Virus record (IMG/VR): IMGVR_UViG_3300046167_000447
Coordinates: 1 to 64,000 of that record
Source: a virus
Reading direction: 5' to 3' (one strand)
DNA length: 64,000 bases
Shown: one piece after another, positions 48,072 through 57,928 of the stretch
Layout of the letters: every line of letters starts with the position of its first letter
Numbering within the stretch: the first letter of the stretch is position 1
Program-made: the position numbers and the translations under genes
The notes under the pieces: model-generated
What the model saw: the letters and a program-made list of their open reading frames with translations, nothing else
Database searches by the model: none
Told to the model about the DNA's origin: nothing

Positions 48072-48479
48072 CTACTTCCTCTGCTTTCTATTTGCCTTAA
48101 CTGACTCACGGACTTTTTTACGAGTCTTAGGAGCAGCAGCACCTGCAACAGCACCTGCAAACCAATCACCTGTACTCTTAATAACCTTTGCCTCGTCTAG
48201 TACAATTTTGCTATCTTCAGAGCGTTTAGTCTCCCTGTACTCCTTACGAGCAGCCTCTAGGTTTTTATTTTGCTTACTTGTGTTCTCTTTTTGAACAGCT
48301 ACTTGAGTTTGTTTAGATTTTTTTACTCTAACCTTTTCTGCTGATTTTTCTTCGTTTTCCTTTTTTTTAGCCTCAGCTTCAGCAGCTAGGCGTTCTTTCT
48401 TTTCCTCAAGAGTTTCCTTCTTTCTTTTGTTTTTTACCTTGCCGCCTTCGTTGTAGGTATTCTTTTTTACTACCTTCAT
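48072..48479 (-). CDS. Small basic protein, coiled-coil
   Basis: 135 residues. The basic N-terminus (MKVVKKNTYNEGGKVKNKRK) leads into a long charged helix (about 20-95). Shares its opening with the 47705 gene. A histone- or scaffold-like role inside the virion is possible but only composition supports it. Confidence 0.55.
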   Translation of the reverse strand: MKVVKKNTYNEGGKVKNKRKKETLEEKKERLAAEAEAKKKENEEKSAEKVRVKKSKQTQVAVQKENTSKQNKNLEAARKEYRETKRSEDSKIVLDEAKVIKSTGDWFAGAVAGAAAPKTRKKVRESVKANRKQRK

Positions 48480-48480
48480 G

Positions 48481-48813
48481 TTATTTGTTTTTCAGGATAT
48501 TGTTTTCTGCCCTAAGGACTTTGTTTTCTATTTCGAGTTCTTCAACCCTTCCTTCTAGCTCGACTATCCTTCCTGATAGATTAGCTCTTTCTTTTTCAGA
48601 CTGAATAAAGTTATCATGGAGCTCGGTGATTCTGTCTTCTAGTCTAAGGTATCTTTTTTGTAAGTCTGCTATAAACTCATCCTTAGCTTCTATCAGAGCA
48701 TTGTCTTTCTTTTCGTCGCCTTCTTTACGTTGCTTAAAATAATCCCAAGCTCCCTTAGAAGTAACTCCTGCTGCTAATGCAGCTACCGCTCCCCAAATCC
48801 CCGTTGAATCCAT
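48481..48813 (-). CDS. Membrane-anchored coiled-coil protein
   Basis: 110 residues. A hydrophobic, Ala/Gly-rich N-terminal segment (GIWGAVAALAAGVTSKGAWD) is followed by an almost uninterrupted coiled coil (about 35-110). This is the shape of an inner-membrane spanin (Rz-like), which could pair with the lipoprotein at 44983, though the two are in separate units. First gene after a GTATATTTGC promoter. Confidence 0.55.
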   Translation of the reverse strand: MDSTGIWGAVAALAAGVTSKGAWDYFKQRKEGDEKKDNALIEAKDEFIADLQKRYLRLEDRITELHDNFIQSEKERANLSGRIVELEGRVEELEIENKVLRAENNILKNK

Positions 48814-48841
48814 TAGATAGTTCTATTATTTGTCATAGTTG

Positions 48842-48849
48842 CAAATATA
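48842..48849 (-). promoter_or_regulatory. Late promoter -7 box
   Basis: Minus strand GTATATTTGC, 29 nt upstream of the start at 48813, directly after the adhesin gene's stop. Confidence 0.65.
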
Positions 48850-48856
48850 CAAAAAA

Positions 48857-51403
48857 TTAAGTATACCTGATATCGCTTTTTATTGCACTTGGAAGTTTGT
48901 TCTCAAGTTCTGTTTTAACCAACCCTGCGACTGCTGCGTATCCAAACTCATTCCAATGCTGATGGTCTGTTTGTAGAAATTGAGCATCCATATATCCATC
49001 GCCATCTAAATCTAAAACACCCATAATATCTATCAGAGAAACTAGGTCTGAGTTTTCTGAATACTCAGCTACAACCTCCTGCTGCCAAGTCCATATTTTC
49101 TCACCACCATCTTTAAGTTCCGCTATAGGAAATGTAGTATAAGACGCACCTACTGTAAAAGCACCTTCTATTATCGTAAGTATGCCCTGACTTATGTTAT
49201 AGTCTAACAGCTTTCTTAGTTTGCTTTTTATTAAGTCTTCTGCTTCTGCATCGGTTAAAGGTTCTGCTCCTGTGTAACTAGCAGCCATTTGGAATCTAGT
49301 AATCGTCCCTCCGCTAGTAATAATACAGTCAGGATTGATGGAGTACAATCCTGTGCTCTTTTTTGTAGAAAGGTTCTTGAACGAAGATGGGGCTGAATCC
49401 CACCTGTTGTTAAAGTCTGTTTCATTTTTTGGATTGCTACTTGAGTCTAAATGAAGGTCTACCTCTTCTCTAAAGAATAACGCATTAATTGTGTATGAGT
49501 AAGCGTCAAAATTATCATGACTATGCAGAAAACTCCATTGAGATTTATTATCTATATCGGGTTCTGAAGCTAAATCACCTTGCTCTAAACCCCCGTAAAA
49601 TAAGGAACTTGGACCGATTTGCGCAACCACAGAGCCTACGGGATTATTGTCCGTATACTCTATAGCTTTATCTCTAGTTATGTTTTCTTCTTTACTGAAC
49701 GCTATGCTTCTTATCCTTCCGTCAAAGTAAAAGCTATCGGAAGTGGTATTGTTAGAACCTGTGAAAAATTGAGAAGCTCCCGATAATTCTGCTGTTCCTT
49801 CTGCTGAGTTGACAACAACTCCGTTAATAGCATAGAATTGGTCTCCTTCATGGTATTTTATAAGAACCTTGTTGAACTCGCCTAATCTGAAGTAAGACTT
49901 TGCATTAGTTTCATCTAATAAAAGATTCGTTGCTGTTCCCCTAACTATTACTTTAGACTTCATGTCTGACTCGCAGTATACCAAAACCCTGTTGTCTAGC
50001 GTAGTATCGCTAACACTAAGTGTAGGAAATTCTGTGCTGCTTCTCGGTGTATTAAACATAACATCGAGATACATATAAGCGTTTTCGTCAAATAAACTAC
50101 TTCCTGTTATAGATAAGTTTTCGGCAGCTCTAACTATAGAAGTTCCCGAACGAGGAATAACGCTGCTAGGCTCTAGTCTTTTTTCTACAGTTGCTTCGTA
50201 TAACGCTATGGTTTCATTTTCTCCACTCCAAAGTTCATTTCCATCAGAGTCTAAAAAATATATAGCGAACCTTGAGTTACCCGCACTAGAGGCAGACCCG
50301 CTCATGACTATTCTTTGATAGCCTGCTACGTCTAACGAAAACCTTCCTGTTGCGTTTGTCTCGCTAGAAACAGTCCCCAAGCCTAAATCATAAACAACAG
50401 AATCTTGCTCAACGTAAGAAGCATCAACTCTTTTTAGTTTTACTTTGCTAATATTCCCTATGTTTTTTACATGGATGGCAAATGAATAATTCTGACCTGT
50501 TAAAAAATTAACCAAGTCAGATGCTATTAAATATTCGCTTGAATCTCCTCCTAGGGTTATTCTAGATGCGTTGTTTTGATTTTCAGGGCTTAGTTCAGCA
50601 CAATTCAAAACATCTACATTAAATGTATTCCAATATAAATTTTTGAAGCTGTTAGAGTCTTCTAATGCGTTTTCAGATTCAGTTTCAACGAGTAACGAAG
50701 AGCAATCACCGCCGTAAGCGTAATCATATCTAGGCGTGTTTACGGGAATTTCCCCTGATGTTACATAGTTATAAACACCGCTGCCAACAGAAATCATTGG
50801 CTTAGTAACTGTTATACTTCCTTGTGTTCCGCTAAGAACCCCATCAACATTAATAGGATAGGCTCTGTAATCATCTGTAGGTTCTTCACAAACAAAAGAA
50901 CATCTGTAGAAGCCGTTTTCTGAGGCAGACATTTCAACCCCGTATGCGCCAACAGTTTTAGAAGCTGTAGCAACGCCTGTTTGTAAGTCAAAAGTAGCGT
51001 ACTCAGAGCCACCTGATGTTTTGCTTACAGAAAGCGTAAGGTATCTAGAAGTCTCTTGTTTGGCTTCTATGTAATACCTCCTCTCTCCGTCTTCCGATAT
51101 GAGTTGACCAAGATAAAGCAATCCCGTTTCGGAATCAACTACAGCCTCTGTTCCGTCGACTGTTACGTCAGCAGTAGATGTAGCCCAATCCGAACTTCCA
51201 AAATTCTTCGAAGAGCGTATGTTGTTTTCGCTGTATCTAGCAATGTATCCGTTTGAGTCTACATAGGTAGCGGGAAATCCACAAGCTCTTGTTACAGATA
51301 AGTCTCCTAATCCATTGTTGGGTTTAACAGAGTGTACTTTGCCTGACTTTCCCATTGCAGGTCTTCCGTCAAACCACATTGATGTAAAATCTACTTGACT
51401 CAT
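48857..51403 (-). CDS. Receptor-binding / tail fibre protein with SGNH-like C-terminus
   Basis: 848 residues, Ser/Thr/Asn-rich beta protein. The N-terminal part (MWFDGRPAMGKSGKVHSVKP) and the middle (IYNYVTSGEIPVNTPRYDYA type segment, then a LamG-like region near 410-560) fit carbohydrate-binding fibres. The C-terminus has LDLDGDGYMDAQFLQTDHQH then WNEFGYAAVAGLVKTEL, resembling block V (DxxH) of SGNH hydrolases; block I Ser is not obvious. Likely recognises or deacetylates host surface glycan. Confidence 0.6.
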   Translation of the reverse strand: MSQVDFTSMWFDGRPAMGKSGKVHSVKPNNGLGDLSVTRACGFPATYVDSNGYIARYSENNIRSSKNFGSSDWATSTADVTVDGTEAVVDSETGLLYLGQLISEDGERRYYIEAKQETSRYLTLSVSKTSGGSEYATFDLQTGVATASKTVGAYGVEMSASENGFYRCSFVCEEPTDDYRAYPINVDGVLSGTQGSITVTKPMISVGSGVYNYVTSGEIPVNTPRYDYAYGGDCSSLLVETESENALEDSNSFKNLYWNTFNVDVLNCAELSPENQNNASRITLGGDSSEYLIASDLVNFLTGQNYSFAIHVKNIGNISKVKLKRVDASYVEQDSVVYDLGLGTVSSETNATGRFSLDVAGYQRIVMSGSASSAGNSRFAIYFLDSDGNELWSGENETIALYEATVEKRLEPSSVIPRSGTSIVRAAENLSITGSSLFDENAYMYLDVMFNTPRSSTEFPTLSVSDTTLDNRVLVYCESDMKSKVIVRGTATNLLLDETNAKSYFRLGEFNKVLIKYHEGDQFYAINGVVVNSAEGTAELSGASQFFTGSNNTTSDSFYFDGRIRSIAFSKEENITRDKAIEYTDNNPVGSVVAQIGPSSLFYGGLEQGDLASEPDIDNKSQWSFLHSHDNFDAYSYTINALFFREEVDLHLDSSSNPKNETDFNNRWDSAPSSFKNLSTKKSTGLYSINPDCIITSGGTITRFQMAASYTGAEPLTDAEAEDLIKSKLRKLLDYNISQGILTIIEGAFTVGASYTTFPIAELKDGGEKIWTWQQEVVAEYSENSDLVSLIDIMGVLDLDGDGYMDAQFLQTDHQHWNEFGYAAVAGLVKTELENKLPSAIKSDIRYT

Positions 51404-52383
51404 TATAGTAAGTTGTATTTATCGATTAATTCATCTTCAGCGTCAGAAACACTAGCAGGAGTTGAGTTAAGAAAAACAACAGCCTTAAACATAGAGTTAT
51501 TGAAAGAAGGAAGGTTTCCGTAACCTATCTGAATCTTTCTTTTATTCAATGTGTTACCTGTGGTCTTGACCAAATGAAAGTCACCAAAAACTTCATTATA
51601 TATATCATCTCTAGTAGCTGAAGGAATTTCTGTCTTGTTTACATGGTATGACATAGAACTAAACTCGCCCGTATGAGGGTCTAAACCGCTTCCGCTTTGT
51701 GCTATCAAATGGTACTGACCACTGTTTTCTGTTCCTAAAACAACCGCATTGCCTGAAACTTTAACCACACTCAGCATTGTGAACGCAGTAGAGTTTGAGA
51801 GTTTTCTTTTAGTTAGTAGACCTGTTCCTGTATTTAATACTTGGTTTTCTATATACCCTAAGTAAACGCCTGATTTCGCTATGTACGGCATTAGCGCGGG
51901 GTCTGTGACTTCCGCATGACCTCCATTTACACCTTGGTCGTACCAAGTATGAACCAAAACATCTCCCCCTTGGGAAAAATTCACAATAGAGCTTGAGTCT
52001 ATAAGCCCACCGTCAGAAAAACCTATATCTAAAGTCTCTCCATCAGAGTCTCTATATACTTTAAGGCATTTTCCAAAGTAGTCCCCTCTTTCTAAGAAAA
52101 GAGAAAAAACAGAAGCCGTTTCTATTCCTGATATATTTAACAAGCCTGTAACTGAGGATGGTGCTGTCGGGTTTAACTCCTCAATAACACTTTCCAAGCA
52201 GGACTCGCTGCCTACTAAGCCACCGTCAGATTCAACTCTCTCCAATATACTTGAAAGGTATATACTGTTGTAGCTAACAGCATCAGCTCCTGACGTATCT
52301 ATGGAAAAAGTAAAAACATCATGACTCAGCTTTAGAGACACAGGAACTGCGCTCTGATTTTCTATTTGTATGCTTTTAATCAT
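51403..52383 (-). CDS. Adhesin with arabinofuranosidase-B-like domain
   Basis: 326 residues. The segment LKVYRDSDGETLDIGFSDGG, then VHTWYDQGVNGGHAEVTDPA is the recognisable AbfB-catalytic-like lectin fold that also occurs in 57928-60234. Predicted glycan binding. Overlaps the fibre gene downstream by 1 nt, so the two are probably co-translated parts of a host-recognition complex. Confidence 0.6.
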   Translation of the reverse strand: MIKSIQIENQSAVPVSLKLSHDVFTFSIDTSGADAVSYNSIYLSSILERVESDGGLVGSESCLESVIEELNPTAPSSVTGLLNISGIETASVFSLFLERGDYFGKCLKVYRDSDGETLDIGFSDGGLIDSSSIVNFSQGGDVLVHTWYDQGVNGGHAEVTDPALMPYIAKSGVYLGYIENQVLNTGTGLLTKRKLSNSTAFTMLSVVKVSGNAVVLGTENSGQYHLIAQSGSGLDPHTGEFSSMSYHVNKTEIPSATRDDIYNEVFGDFHLVKTTGNTLNKRKIQIGYGNLPSFNNSMFKAVVFLNSTPASVSDAEDELIDKYNLL

Positions 52384-52385
52384 TC

Positions 52386-52757
52386 TTACTGAGTTACGTC
52401 TTCATTTATTGCAAAAAGACCGTAAAGCCAAGTTTGAACGTAAAGATTGTCTATTCTTGTGGACTCTAAATCATAAACATATCTCCCTGCTGTAGCAACA
52501 GATGCAGAGTCTATAGAGATTACTAGTCTACCTGTTGTCGAGTCAGAGTTCTTTGTATAAGTTACCGAAGCCTTGCTTATAACTACCGAATCTGAAGCGT
52601 CTCTTACTTCTAGCTCAAAACTATATAAAGACAAATCTATAGGACTTCCGTCAGCGTCTGTAAAATCAACAGTAAGAGAAAATGAATCTCCTTTTCTGCA
52701 CGTAACATCTAGCCTTTTAGCTATGTCTAAGTTTACTAATGAATTTGTTGATGCCAT
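52386..52757 (-). CDS. Small baseplate/fibre-attachment protein (BppU-like)
   Basis: 123 residues, beta-rich: CRKGDSFSLTVDFTDADGSP then DLSLYSFELEVRDASDSVVI resembles the N-terminal domain of phage baseplate upper proteins, which attach receptor-binding modules. Three nt from the adhesin downstream. It would connect adhesins to the tail. Confidence 0.55.
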   Translation of the reverse strand: MASTNSLVNLDIAKRLDVTCRKGDSFSLTVDFTDADGSPIDLSLYSFELEVRDASDSVVISKASVTYTKNSDSTTGRLVISIDSASVATAGRYVYDLESTRIDNLYVQTWLYGLFAINEDVTQ

Positions 52758-52768
52758 TTTTTTGTCTA

Positions 52769-55210
52769 TTATCCGTTGTTAATAAATTGTTGTAGGAAGT
52801 CATCTTCCTCTTCTACTGAATTATCTTCAAGCTCGCCTCTGTCTCCTTTTCGTTGTGATATTAGTTTAGACTGCTCAACTGCTTGTTTTTTAACACGCTC
52901 ATCTTTACGGTCTTCCATAACTTTCTGAACCTCAGACTTTACGTTTCCTTGAGCCTCAGCTACTTGCTTAGAGTTAGCTCCTTTGAGTTTCTCAAGCTCC
53001 ATTTCAAACTTGTACTTTAACTCCATTTCCTGCATCTTGAGATTACCTCTCATTTGCTCTTCCTGCATTCTTATTTGAGCTTTAAGCTGTTCTAACTGAG
53101 CATCAGACTGAGCCTTTGCTTGGGTAGCCTGCATATTGGCTTGAGCTTGAGCTTGGGAGTTTTGTTGAGCCATTTGCTGTAGTCTTTTTATTCTCTTTTG
53201 TCTGCGAACAACTAAGAGTCTTTCAGCTTGGTCAACATCCTTTAGTCTACGTATAGCTATAGCGTCCTCTAAGTCTAATTCCTTTTGAGCTATTGCCTGT
53301 GCGATGTTCTGCTCTAAGTATACTCTGTCCTTGTCATTCATCTCTGTTGTAACACCTACTCCAAAGTTATACATAGGAAGTTTTTCGAATTCTTTTATAA
53401 TCTTCATAGAATCCTTCCCTATTGCTTTTTCGTAAGTCTTAAACAAGACAGAATCCTTAGGTAGTATCTGAAGGGATTTAATTACATCCTCACACACTTT
53501 CTTGTACAGAACCAATGAAGAATGAGTTATGTCGTAAATAGCGTTGTTAGCGGCAGCCATTTGCTGCTCACGAACACCTACTAAAGCATCCCCCTTTGGA
53601 GTTGAGCCGTCCATGGCTTCATTTATACCTGTAGCGTCACGAATCATTCGTAAATAATGGTTGTACAGGTTTATTAGTTCGTTTATGTTTCTTATCGAGT
53701 TGTTTATCTCCTTGATAGGAGGGTTTTGGAATCCACCTTCAGGATTCTTGCTACGGTAGTACATAACACCCGTTTGCTCGTAGATATCCTGCAACTCTAG
53801 AGGTGATAAATCACCACCCGCTCCTAGCTGTACATTTTCTAGACCTTCGATATCAATCATAATCCCATCAGGCTTTGCCTTAGCGATAGCTTGTTGAATC
53901 TTTAGGTGAGTAAGCTGTAGTTGGTCTGCGAATCCCGTGATTCCTCCAACCATAGACTTAGGCTTCATTCTACGTATATTTGTAGCTACAGCCGAGTAAG
54001 ATAATGTTGTTCTAGATAAATCGTGTATGTTGCGTGGTTGGTTTTCTTTCTTTCCGTAGTTAACAATCATGTTACACCCCTCAAGATAAAGACCACCGTA
54101 GATGCACATTATATCCATGTAAAACGGCTTGCGCTCAAATACAGACTGAGTAGGCATCTTGTATTCCTCTCCCTTAAAGTAAAAGCCTATGTTGCCGTAC
54201 TTAGAGTCCTTCTGTTCGTATACCTTGGTGTCTAATCCAATGAACTCAAAATCCAATACAGGTATCTTAAACTCATCATAACCGTAGGATGTAGTTCCGC
54301 TACTTTGGTCATAATGCGATTGACCGATAAGACTAGAATTGTTATCATACTTTCCTTTTACTTTTTGAGCCACCTTTAACCATTGGTCTTCGGTTAAGTC
54401 TTTAGCGATTCTTTTTAAGTCTAGTATAGACATCTGTCTTATCTCACCTGCGTAGACTAAATCACGCATAGCGAAATCATCAGTATGGGAATGAATAAAC
54501 TCTGAAGGGTTTACGTATCTTTCAACTATACCGTAGTTTGGGTCGTTCTCTCTTTTAACAACAGCCATACCTGATACAACTAAATCTTCCACAGCTCTAC
54601 GGAATGTAGTATCATTAAAGTCGTTCCACTCTAGGGTAAGGTTGGTTGCTATTTGTGCAGCAATCTCTGCTGCTACTTTTACATTCGTGTCTAGAAATAT
54701 CTCAGCCTCCTCTACAGTATCAGGAAGAGCATCTAGGTTTTCACCTATCTCTACACCACTTTCTTTGATTTCTTTTAGAAAGTCTTTATTCTGTATTGTA
54801 GCTTTTACTCTAGCTTTTCTATTCTCTTTTTCAGAACGGGACACAGGGTCAACAGCCTCTACATTAGGGTAGGGTCTTCTAGAAAGTATCTTGTTTACTA
54901 CTATCTTAACAAACTTAGGAACGATAGGAACAGGAGACCAATCTAAGTTAAGTAGAGTTCCGTCGCTGTTGTTAGGGTCTAACGTGTTAAGTATCTGTTT
55001 GTAGATTTCTGTAGACTGAGTTCCCTGAGCGTAATCTCTGTTATTCTCAAATTCTTTCTTTCTTGTCTGATATAAACCTGTGTTTGAATCTGTTCCTCCC
55101 CATTGAGATAAAATAGCTTTAGCATACTTGATTCCGTAAGCCTTTGACATCTTCTCCATTGATGGAGCTGCGGGGTTTGGAAAGTTTCCGATTTTCTTGT
55201 TTCCGTTCAT
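52769..55210 (-). CDS. Portal protein
   Basis: 813 residues. The N-terminal half has a portal-like core (RRAVEDLVVSGMAVVKREND, PSEFIHSHTDDFAMRDLVYA), a clip/stem region (about 440-560: INELINLYNHYLRMIRDATG, then GVREQQMAAANNAIYDI) and a long C-terminal Gln/Ala-rich coiled coil (about 660-780), as in large podovirus portals. First gene of a promoter-started unit and the expected size. The dodecameric ring is the packaging motor docking site and DNA exit. Confidence 0.8.
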   Translation of the reverse strand: MNGNKKIGNFPNPAAPSMEKMSKAYGIKYAKAILSQWGGTDSNTGLYQTRKKEFENNRDYAQGTQSTEIYKQILNTLDPNNSDGTLLNLDWSPVPIVPKFVKIVVNKILSRRPYPNVEAVDPVSRSEKENRKARVKATIQNKDFLKEIKESGVEIGENLDALPDTVEEAEIFLDTNVKVAAEIAAQIATNLTLEWNDFNDTTFRRAVEDLVVSGMAVVKRENDPNYGIVERYVNPSEFIHSHTDDFAMRDLVYAGEIRQMSILDLKRIAKDLTEDQWLKVAQKVKGKYDNNSSLIGQSHYDQSSGTTSYGYDEFKIPVLDFEFIGLDTKVYEQKDSKYGNIGFYFKGEEYKMPTQSVFERKPFYMDIMCIYGGLYLEGCNMIVNYGKKENQPRNIHDLSRTTLSYSAVATNIRRMKPKSMVGGITGFADQLQLTHLKIQQAIAKAKPDGIMIDIEGLENVQLGAGGDLSPLELQDIYEQTGVMYYRSKNPEGGFQNPPIKEINNSIRNINELINLYNHYLRMIRDATGINEAMDGSTPKGDALVGVREQQMAAANNAIYDITHSSLVLYKKVCEDVIKSLQILPKDSVLFKTYEKAIGKDSMKIIKEFEKLPMYNFGVGVTTEMNDKDRVYLEQNIAQAIAQKELDLEDAIAIRRLKDVDQAERLLVVRRQKRIKRLQQMAQQNSQAQAQANMQATQAKAQSDAQLEQLKAQIRMQEEQMRGNLKMQEMELKYKFEMELEKLKGANSKQVAEAQGNVKSEVQKVMEDRKDERVKKQAVEQSKLISQRKGDRGELEDNSVEEEDDFLQQFINNG

Positions 55211-55235
55211 TTCGTACGAATAAATGTTGTAATTG

Positions 55236-55243
55236 CAAAGATA
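55236..55243 (-). promoter_or_regulatory. Late promoter -7 box (portal unit)
   Basis: Minus strand TATCTTTG followed by C (TAnnTTTG), 26 nt before the portal ATG. A TTTG lies 16 nt further upstream (55260-55263). The terminator of the fibre unit lies just upstream. Confidence 0.65.
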
Positions 55244-55256
55244 ATGAATTTTAAGT

Positions 55257-55285
55257 AAACAAAAAGGAGAGCCGAAGCCCTCCTT
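55257..55285 (-). terminator. Leftward terminator with UUCG tetraloop
   Basis: Minus strand AAGGAGGGC TTCG GCTCTCCTT (9 pairs) followed by TTTTTGTTT. Ends the unit starting at 60497. Confidence 0.85.
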
Positions 55286-55304
55286 CTGTTTCTTTCAAAT
55301 TTAA

Positions 55305-56882
55305 TTACGGAGCATCCGTAACTATGTCTGAGGCGGTCATATTATACATTTGGAAAATACAATTTGCCTCTGTACCGCTGTCTTGAAGATAAGGAAATGT
55401 ATCTCCGTCTCCCATTCTCCACCAATGCTTAGGCTCTGTGGTTAGCGTAGATAAATCGAAAGGATTACCACCATTATATATAGATGAAACATTTGCTGTT
55501 TGGTCGCTGTCCCATATAGCTAACTCGTCTATTTTTTCTCCCGCTAAAGTGTTTCCACTTATCAACTTACCGATTCTTAGGTTTTGACCGCTCAAAGCTC
55601 CACTCCAACCATAGTTGCTGTGAGTGTTTGCTGTACTTTGACTAACTCCATCAACAAATAGCTCAAATCTGCTGTAGTAGTTGCCTATACTTCCGCTTGA
55701 TGCGCCTGTAGTTCCTCCGTCATAAGTATAGACTATATGCTGCCAAACATTATTTGCTAATGCGTTTGCTGACACCATTTTGATATTATTATTTGCACTA
55801 CCGTACTGAAGCCTCAACTTGTGGGTGTTTGTCATTCTTATCTCTAGTATGCCACCGTTTGTGGTATCGTTAGAGCCGTAATACAATACAACCCTTCCGC
55901 TTGTTGTGTGCGTTGGCTTTATCCAAAAAGAAACAGTCCAAGCATCTGAAGAACCGCTACCATTTCCACTTCTTCCTAATGTACTATCTAATAGTGCTGC
56001 GTTTGCGCCTAAGTAATCCGAACTATTTAACTGAACGCTTTTAGTATTGGAAAAAAGAGGTGCAGAAACTGTTAAAACTATTGTTTCGGAATCTTCACCG
56101 TTGTAGTTGATTGCCTTTACAGGTATGTTGTAAGTACCTACTGCTAAAGACGAGCCACCTATAAGCTTTCTTAAATTTCCTTCTACTGTAGTTACTCCAC
56201 TGACATTAGACAAGTCCCACTCAAATCCAACGCCATTGTCTGCTGTTAATTCGTAATTCAGAGTTTCTCCTTCTGTAAGCGAAACAGCCAAACTTGATGT
56301 TATAACAGGCGCGTCCGAAGACGAAGTCCCTGAGTTCTGAAACAGTGCGTTTAGTGTATTTATTTTATCGTTGTCGGTTCCTGATAAAGTTACCCCGTCT
56401 ATAGAAACATTGTTAAGGTTTATGTTTGAGTAGTAAGTCTTTGAACCTGCGACAGACGTTATGCTCATTGTGTCGGACTCTAATACGGCGTGTATTGTAT
56501 TTACAGGGAAGTAATCGCCTGTACTCATTATAACCGTATAGTCACGGGAATCCAAGTAAAAGTTAAATAAATCTGTATCCGATGCCACCTGCTGTCCTAT
56601 GCTACCCAACACATTAGCTTCTTGAGTAATGTAGTCTGCGGCAGCTTGAGCGTTAGCAAAAGCATTACCATCAGCATCTAAAAACTCTGTGTAAGGTATT
56701 CTAAAGAACTCATATACTGTTCTTTCTTCTGTGACGGTTCTTACGTCATTCTTTATATTAACAGCATTTGAATCAACGCTGTCTACTTCACCGCTAAGGC
56801 AAGAGTTCCAATATACAGGGTTACTTGACCCCTGAAAGGTTACACAGTTACCTGCCTCGTTTCTTACAATTTTAACAGCCAT
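55305..56882 (-). CDS. Tail fibre with LamG domain
   Basis: 525 residues. An N-terminal beta region, an Ig/cadherin-like segment (about 195-275: PVITSSLAVSLTEGETLNYE, YNIPVKAINYNGEDSETIVL) and a C-terminal LamG/concanavalin-type domain (about 280-500: SDAWTVSFWIKPTHTTSGRV, NVWQHIVYTYDGG, KHWWRMGDGDTFPYLQDSGT). LamG domains bind glycans or proteins; a role in host recognition is likely. Confidence 0.75.
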   Translation of the reverse strand: MAVKIVRNEAGNCVTFQGSSNPVYWNSCLSGEVDSVDSNAVNIKNDVRTVTEERTVYEFFRIPYTEFLDADGNAFANAQAAADYITQEANVLGSIGQQVASDTDLFNFYLDSRDYTVIMSTGDYFPVNTIHAVLESDTMSITSVAGSKTYYSNINLNNVSIDGVTLSGTDNDKINTLNALFQNSGTSSSDAPVITSSLAVSLTEGETLNYELTADNGVGFEWDLSNVSGVTTVEGNLRKLIGGSSLAVGTYNIPVKAINYNGEDSETIVLTVSAPLFSNTKSVQLNSSDYLGANAALLDSTLGRSGNGSGSSDAWTVSFWIKPTHTTSGRVVLYYGSNDTTNGGILEIRMTNTHKLRLQYGSANNNIKMVSANALANNVWQHIVYTYDGGTTGASSGSIGNYYSRFELFVDGVSQSTANTHSNYGWSGALSGQNLRIGKLISGNTLAGEKIDELAIWDSDQTANVSSIYNGGNPFDLSTLTTEPKHWWRMGDGDTFPYLQDSGTEANCIFQMYNMTASDIVTDAP

Positions 56883-56890
56883 ATTTTTAT

Positions 56891-57688
56891 TTATTTTGTA
56901 ATAGTTACTAAAAGGGATAAAGGTTGAATTAACACAGGGTTGTCTGACTTAATTACAGGAAGAGTAATTGCATTGATGTCTTCGTTGGAAGCTAAGTAAG
57001 CCGTTGAAGTAACACGCTGTAGTTTAGTTTCACCTACAGTGCCTGTTCCGAAAAAATTTGTAGCCCCTTGTAAGAAAAACTCAAAAGTAATGTTATCTGA
57101 GCTGTCTCGTGTAGCCCACCATAAACCACTCTCTACGGTGGTGTTTTGAACCTGAGGGACGATATTGTAGTCAAAACGAACAGATACCAAATCACCTACA
57201 CTCAAGCCATCTAAAGCGATAGTGCCCGTGTCAGTTGATTGATTGCCTGTCATACTTGATGCAGACCATCCCGAAAAGTCGTAATCTATAAGGGTGGTTG
57301 TTTTTCCTGCGGGTAAATGGTCACCTGCAAACATACCGAAACCTTCGAAGTTCATGTTCGGTGAAGGACTAGACCAATAAGGAGCATCAACAGTTTCATG
57401 CACTGTCCTGTCTAATCCAAACCTAAGATAGTCTCCATTTGTAGCGTTTTGTGTTGTGTAAGATACGCTGTTGCTTGAATCCCATACAAACCCTGTTAAA
57501 TCTGTCTTAGCTTGAAACCCTCCTGTGAACTCATAACCCGACGAGTTTACAACCATTTCCAAGTTTGCTTTCTTTGTAGTCCCTGTGTCTGCTTGTGTTG
57601 TGTCGTTTGTGTCAACGACAGGGACGAACATCCCCGAACCATCCACGTTACCAACATTTGATAACTGAGATATTTTTGTATTAGGCAT
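56891..57688 (-). CDS. Tail-fibre-like protein
   Basis: 265 residues starting MPNTKISQLSNVGNVDGSGM, a common opening of phage tail-fibre proteins (TKISQL...D), then a beta-sandwich-like sequence with LSVGDLVSVRFDYNIVP near residue 170. Adhesin or fibre component between two larger fibre genes. Confidence 0.6.
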   Translation of the reverse strand: MPNTKISQLSNVGNVDGSGMFVPVVDTNDTTQADTGTTKKANLEMVVNSSGYEFTGGFQAKTDLTGFVWDSSNSVSYTTQNATNGDYLRFGLDRTVHETVDAPYWSSPSPNMNFEGFGMFAGDHLPAGKTTTLIDYDFSGWSASSMTGNQSTDTGTIALDGLSVGDLVSVRFDYNIVPQVQNTTVESGLWWATRDSSDNITFEFFLQGATNFFGTGTVGETKLQRVTSTAYLASNEDINAITLPVIKSDNPVLIQPLSLLVTITK

Positions 57689-57709
57689 AGTTTATTTGTG
57701 TTTATTGTT

Positions 57710-57928
57710 CTATGTATTACTTTGTAAAAACCAATCATTACTGAGTGATTCCACCAAAGTCAGTGCTGCATCATATTTAGGATGCTTCAGTATAGCGTAA
57801 TCCGTTCCGCTTGGATGTTCTGTAATAGATGCCCAATCGGTAGTGTAAATGCCATCATAACCCTCGCCTTCAACTACTAAAGTATTGTAGGCTACTAATT
57901 CTTCTTTATTTTGTGAGGTGTAGTACAT
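57710..57928 (-). CDS. Small fibre-operon protein
   Basis: 72 residues (MYYTSQNKEELVAYNTLVVE start), soluble alpha/beta, overlapping the Ig-repeat adhesin gene end by 1 nt. Small open frames of this type between fibre genes often encode fibre chaperones, but nothing specific is visible. Confidence 0.55.
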   Translation of the reverse strand: MYYTSQNKEELVAYNTLVVEGEGYDGIYTTDWASITEHPSGTDYAILKHPKYDAALTLVESLSNDWFLQSNT